This document shows positions 6,470 to 9,104 of a DNA stretch of 9,104 nt, piece after piece. Within the stretch, counting starts at the first letter, position 1, and each line of letters begins with the position of its first letter. The notes beneath the pieces are model-generated. The model was not told the DNA's origin. It did not search any database and worked only from the letters and a program-made list of their open reading frames with translations. The stretch spans positions 1 to 9,104 of the forward strand of contig DAIDAB010000067.1 in NCBI GenBank assembly GCA_027310845.1, given 5' to 3'. Source of the stretch: a bacterium. Lineage in GTDB: Archaea > Thermoproteota > Nitrososphaeria > Nitrososphaerales > CADDZS01. The position numbers and the translations under genes are program-made.

Positions 6470-7510
6470 GTGTCGTCAAAGAACGTTGGAATTGATATTG
6501 TGGGATTCGGTCCCATAGGTCGGGACCTGGCAAAGAAGCTCGTTGGTTCTGGAGGCAGATTCTACATTGCATCGATCTCCGACTCTAGTGTCACGATTTA
6601 CCCAAAGGATGATTCTCAGGTTCTTGAAGCAATCAGGTGGAAGGAAGAGTCAAAGGATCACAAACTTTCGGGCGTTGCTCAGTTGAAACGCGGTGCTGAG
6701 GGCGAGACACTCCAAGGACTGGAGTACAGCGGTGCCTCCGTCGTGGTTGACGTTACAAACAGCGACTATGGAAAGCCCGAAGAGGCAAGAAAACGAGCAC
6801 TCGCAGCGTTGGGAGCAGGAAAGCACTTTGTAAGCGCAAACAAAGTGGCGCTTTCAAACTACTTCAACCAGATTCTTGACCAAGCGAAGAAGAGAGGGCG
6901 CGCTATAGGATTTGGGGCGACTATCTGCGGGGCAAGACATGCGATCCGTGTAGCTCGATCCCTAGATCAAGGCGAGGTCCAGACTGCTTTCGCGGTCTTG
7001 AATGCTTCTACCACGTTCATTCTTTCAAAGCTCGAGGAAAACTCGACCCTTTCATTTGAAGAAGCGTGCAGCGAGGCCAGCACAACAGGGATTCTTGAGA
7101 GCGATTGGGGCATTGATCTAGACGGAGTGGATGCCGCGGCAAAGACTTCGATTCTTGCAAATGTCTTGTTTCCCACAAGGCGCGTGTCTATAAGTGACAT
7201 TGCGAGGAGGGGAATCCGAGACAAAGATGGTATAGAGATGATTGAGTCGCTGAAGCAGGAGAGGCTCAGGAAAAGTTCACAACAAAAGATTCGCTTGGTC
7301 TCAGAAATTACAGGAAACAAGATCTCTGTCGAGCCAAGGATTCTCCCTAATGATTCCCCACTCGTGGTGTACGGACGATTCAACATCGTTTCCTTTACTA
7401 CGACTAACCTAGGAGAGATTTCAATCAAAAGCCTCGGCGGTGGAGTCTCGCTCACCGCATCAATCCTTCTTTCAGACATTAGCGAAGCTGCATATGGGAA
7501 GAAGGACTAG
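6470..7510 (+). CDS. Homoserine dehydrogenase, divergent
   Basis: This 346-residue protein should reduce aspartate semialdehyde to homoserine with NAD(P)H. The N-terminus has the dinucleotide-binding GFGPIG (12-17). VSANK carries a conserved lysine (Lys125). ESDWGIDLDGVDAAAK keeps Glu210, Asp216, Asp221 and Lys225, which line up with yeast Glu208, Asp214, Asp219 and catalytic Lys223. No regulatory ACT domain follows, so feedback control through that domain is absent. Oddly, the family's EATVGAGLP-like loop reads GATICGARH (149-157), losing the glutamate that helps bind the metal ion in yeast. The NGT(T/L) loop reads NASTT. The start is GTG 6470, the only one after an in-frame TGA at 6443. It follows the transsulfuration pair by 73 bases, probably in one regulon. 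Substrate use could differ from typical enzymes. Confidence 0.85.
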   Translation: MSSKNVGIDIVGFGPIGRDLAKKLVGSGGRFYIASISDSSVTIYPKDDSQVLEAIRWKEESKDHKLSGVAQLKRGAEGETLQGLEYSGASVVVDVTNSDYGKPEEARKRALAALGAGKHFVSANKVALSNYFNQILDQAKKRGRAIGFGATICGARHAIRVARSLDQGEVQTAFAVLNASTTFILSKLEENSTLSFEEACSEASTTGILESDWGIDLDGVDAAAKTSILANVLFPTRRVSISDIARRGIRDKDGIEMIESLKQERLRKSSQQKIRLVSEITGNKISVEPRILPNDSPLVVYGRFNIVSFTTTNLGEISIKSLGGGVSLTASILLSDISEAAYGKKD

Positions 7511-7929
7511 CTCAGAGCTTTTAGTGCAAGGGGAAAGACTATATCCTCTTCCTCTCGAAAGTGCTCGCGAAGATCTAGCACGAATTTTTTGATTTCATCG
7601 CGCGTCGCATCAGGAGATTCTTTGGGAAGCTTGTCAAGTCTTCGTTCGAGGAACTCCGAGACCCACCTGTGTTCCTGCATGACCTTGACCGAGCTTGCCG
7701 AGTCTGATTTTTCCTTCTCCATAATCACCCTCATGACTCGAGCCTCCTCTTCGACAGCGTGCCTAAGGATCGTCACTTTGAGCTTCCTTAGCAGCGCAAT
7801 AGCCTGTTGTGGATCGCCCTTGGAAGAGTTCTCTACTTCGTCAAGTATTGGAAGCAACAACACGTGTTCTTTCTTGAGTCGCTCTATCATTTGGGGCATC
7901 GGCTCGTTGAAATCGATCTTGTAGTCCAT
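7507..7929 (-). CDS. Hemerythrin HHE-domain protein
   Basis: This 140-residue cytoplasmic four-helix bundle should bind a di-iron centre. The expected ligands are visible: His22 (KEHVLLLPIL), His57 and Glu61 (RHAVEEE), His87 (QEHRWVSEFL), and His123 and Glu127 (REHFREEEDIVFPLA). Such proteins bind or sense oxygen, nitric oxide or peroxide, or store iron; which of these applies cannot be told. There is no fused signalling domain or membrane helix. ATG 7929 is the natural start, with a weak TATA-like TCTTTTACTT about 36 bases upstream. The gene converges on homoserine dehydrogenase, and the stop codons of the two genes overlap in CTAG, so their transcripts probably overlap at their ends. Confidence 0.93.
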   Translation of the reverse strand: MDYKIDFNEPMPQMIERLKKEHVLLLPILDEVENSSKGDPQQAIALLRKLKVTILRHAVEEEARVMRVIMEKEKSDSASSVKVMQEHRWVSEFLERRLDKLPKESPDATRDEIKKFVLDLREHFREEEDIVFPLALKALS

Positions 7930-8224
7930 CAGAAAGCCCTATTCAATTGACTATTCTCAGAAGTAAAAGAATATTGCTTCCATCATGGACAGGTTAATCT
8001 TTGTCGCCTCAACACAATAGACTGATTTGTGCTGAGCGCGAATTATTCGTTGTTTGTTAATGCTTCATAGAATAGACTCTTTTCACAACCTTGTCATTCA
8101 TCTCCTACTGAATAGGAATCTCGTAAGTAGAGGTAAAGCCATGGTTTTAGAGCTTGGATACAATAATTCCAATGAAACCATAGGAAGCTACAATTCCTGG
8201 TTCTGTTGAATCTTCGAGTGATGA
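7930..8224. other. Intergenic stretch without a recognised gene
   Basis: The left end carries the hemerythrin upstream region (minus strand). The rest holds no family I recognise. One short plus-strand frame (8060-8209, 49 residues, starting MLHRIDSFHNLV) is open, but it has no well-placed TATA box or ribosome-binding site and no known match. It may be part of the decayed element that follows. Confidence 0.4.
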
Positions 8225-8433
8225 GCCGTTGATCTCTTCGACCATTTCGTGAAGCTGGTAAAGATAGTATTCTCTAGAGACACCTTAGCTGAGGGTCAAA
8301 GGATTCACTATAACTTTGTCAAACCACACCAAAGCCTAGAGGGAATGCCCCAGCTCAAAGAGCGAATATTACTGCTGGAAATTCATGGAGAGATTTATTA
8401 GAAAGAAGTCTTACCTCAAAGGGGGTTCCTTGA
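8225..8433 (+). pseudogene. C-terminal remnant of a DDE-type IS transposase, frameshifted
   Basis: Reading from 8225 gives SRDTLAEGQ and then IHYNFVKPHQSLEGM up to 8347. After one base missing in the C run at 8348-8351 the next frame continues PAQRANITAGNSWRDLL and stops at TGA 8431. YNFVKPHQSLEG-TPAQ-A-I followed by a W..LL segment is the characteristic tail of rve/DDE transposases of the IS6/IS240-like kind. The catalytic core is absent: the frame upstream is closed by TGA codons at 8219-8224, and I find no DDE residues. It is therefore a dead fragment marking an old insertion. The exact IS family and left boundary are uncertain. Confidence 0.7.
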
Positions 8434-8657
8434 AGCCCAAATCCAAGATATTGGTTGTAATAGTCGTCTTGGTAATCTTCTTTGCAACACTAATCGGCTT
8501 TTACGCGGCCTCAGATCATGCAAAACCAGACAATTCTTCTTCCTCTACAATCTCTTGTTCAAACAATGGATTCTCTGAATTGATCACAACAACCATAAGC
8601 AAAGGGAACGGTACGACGGTTGAAACCATAACGGCTTATGGTTTCTCTACTTGCTAA
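8430..8657 (+). CDS. Small membrane-anchored exported protein of unknown function
   Basis: This protein has 75 residues from TTG 8430: a basic start (MKPKSK), one strong hydrophobic helix (about 7-27), then a Ser/Thr/Asn-rich outside part. It has two cysteines, Cys43 and Cys75, the latter being the last residue; they could form a disulfide. No known family is recognised. The frame reaches back to ATG 8385, giving 90 residues, but that extra part overlaps the transposase remnant in another frame. AAAGGGGG lies four bases before TTG 8430, so the shorter form is preferred, though not certain. The TTG shares bases with the remnant's TGA stop. A perfect 10-bp inverted repeat lies in its last codons. 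It may be a passenger caught between two elements, or chance coding. Confidence 0.5.
   Translation: MKPKSKILVVIVVLVIFFATLIGFYAASDHAKPDNSSSSTISCSNNGFSELITTTISKGNGTTVETITAYGFSTC
8622..8645. repeat. Perfect 10-bp inverted repeat with 4-base loop
   Basis: GAAACCATAA and TTATGGTTTC flank CGGC inside the last codons of the small exported protein (residues ETITAYGF), ending 12 bases before the end of its stop codon. A related AACCATAAGC occurs at 8591-8600. It may be the stem of a 3'-end hairpin or an element end. Confidence 0.45.
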
Positions 8658-8661
8658 AAAA
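8656..8661 (-). terminator. T6 tract downstream of the IS110 transposase
   Basis: Six T residues on the minus strand lie 80 bases after the transposase stop (8741) and directly beside the opposing gene's stop. They could end minus-strand transcription before it runs through the small plus-strand gene. Confidence 0.3.
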
Positions 8662-8690
8662 CACCCGAAGATTCAACACTCATGTAAGAT

Positions 8691-8701
8691 GCTAGGCTAG
8701 C
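8691..8701. repeat. 11-base palindrome near the end of the IS110 element
   Basis: GCTAGGCTAGC is a perfect palindrome around a central G. It lies in the 83 bases between the small gene's stop and the transposase stop, where the right end of the IS110-type element should be. IS110 elements lack normal inverted ends, so this need not be the boundary. Confidence 0.25.
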
Positions 8702-8718
8702 GATCCCCAAGCCTGCCA

Positions 8719-8724
8719 TTTTTT
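8719..8724 (+). terminator. T6 tract downstream of the small exported protein
   Basis: A run of six T, flanked on both sides by TGCCA, lies 61 bases after the stop at 8657 on the plus strand. It is a possible archaeal T-tract terminator for that gene. There is no strong hairpin. Confidence 0.3.
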
Positions 8725-8740
8725 GCCAGTGGTTGAGACT

Positions 8741-9104
8741 CTATTCGTCGATTGAGTTAAGCTTTCTCTCGTAGCTCTTCTCGTTTCTTGATTCGTATGG
8801 CTCTCTTCTAGACAGCATCGTCCAGATTATTTTGAGCATCTTGCTTGCGGTTGCGACGATTGCTTTCTGGTCTCCTCTCCTGTGTTTGATGCGCTCGTAG
8901 AATGCATTCAGTCTCTCGTCATGGTTGACTGCGACTCTCGCGGACTCGACCATTATCCACCTGATCATCTTCGAGCCTTGTTTGGTTATGCTTCCGTAGT
9001 ATTCCACGCTTCCCGACTGATGCATCGATGGAGCCAGCCCAGACCACGATACGAGCTTCTTGTAGTTTGGAAACCTCTTGATGTCTCCAATCTCTGATTT
9101 CAGT
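8741..9104 (-). CDS. IS110-family transposase, C-terminal part; 5' end outside window
   Basis: The visible 120 residues run from FPNYKKLVSWSGLAPS through QSGS...GSITKQGSKMIRWIMVESA to the tail SRREPYES...YERKLNSIDE. This is the Transposase_20 domain of IS110-type recombinases. The serine in HQSGS is probably the catalytic serine of this domain; that is from knowledge of the family and was not checked by alignment. The N-terminal RuvC-like domain lies beyond 9104. The visible part has no stop or frameshift, so the element could be intact. IS110 elements use a bridge RNA from a non-coding end. For the typical arrangement it would lie upstream of this gene, outside the window. The element's downstream end should fall between about 8658 and 8740. 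Confidence 0.9.
   Translation of the reverse strand, partial: LKSEIGDIKRFPNYKKLVSWSGLAPSMHQSGSVEYYGSITKQGSKMIRWIMVESARVAVNHDERLNAFYERIKHRRGDQKAIVATASKMLKIIWTMLSRREPYESRNEKSYERKLNSIDE

Noticed and set aside
6967..7479. 170-residue minus-strand frame
   Set aside because: It is a shadow of homoserine dehydrogenase, whose conserved motifs lie on the plus strand.
7589..7924. Serine-rich 111-residue plus-strand frame
   Set aside because: It is the antisense shadow of the hemerythrin gene, whose iron ligands are all intact.
8060..8209. 49-residue plus-strand frame in the intergenic stretch
   Set aside because: No family similarity, promoter or ribosome-binding site. It is mentioned in the intergenic entry but not called as a gene.
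8174..8645. GAAACCATA at 8174-8182 and TATGGTTTC at 8637-8645 as terminal inverted repeats of a small element
   Set aside because: A 9-base match over this distance is expected by chance about as often as not; the flanks show no target duplication, and the right copy lies inside a reading frame.

Overview
The window looks archaeal. Several genes have TATA-like boxes about 26 bases before their start codons (leaderless pattern), arginine is often AGA/AGG, TTG/GTG starts are common, and a purine-rich ribosome-binding site appears inside an operon. Base composition is moderate (high forties % GC by eye). The wHTH/small-membrane-protein pair and the IS families fit a Thaumarchaeota-type (Nitrososphaeria) or Thermoplasmatota-type genome. 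No marker gene in the window settles the lineage.

Left part (1-2985). The minus strand carries a wHTH regulator, an uncharacterised membrane-anchored exported protein and a membrane-bound molybdopterin oxidoreductase. The oxidoreductase runs off the left edge. All three point the same way and each has its own TATA-like box. Three 11-bp iterations sit between the regulator and the exported protein. A small three-helix membrane protein is transcribed divergently from the regulator.

Middle part (3159-7929). A DNA-3-methyladenine glycosylase I gene stands alone. A 427-base stretch without a recognisable gene follows. Then comes a plus-strand sulfur/aspartate-family cluster: a cystathionine beta-synthase-type enzyme, a cystathionine gamma-lyase/synthase-type enzyme 27 bases later, and a divergent homoserine dehydrogenase 73 bases after that. 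Together they could move sulfur between homocysteine and cysteine and supply homoserine. A hemerythrin-domain protein converges on the dehydrogenase, and both stop codons lie in one CTAG.

Right part (7930-9104). This is a mobile-element scar zone. It holds a mostly silent stretch, a frameshifted C-terminal remnant of a DDE-type transposase, a small exported protein whose likely TTG start overlaps the remnant's stop, and the C-terminal half of an IS110-family transposase that leaves the window at the right edge.

No complete, clearly new system is visible. The best candidates for something undescribed are the molybdoenzyme/exported protein/wHTH cluster with its iterons and internal Tat motif, and the altered homoserine dehydrogenase in the transsulfuration cluster.
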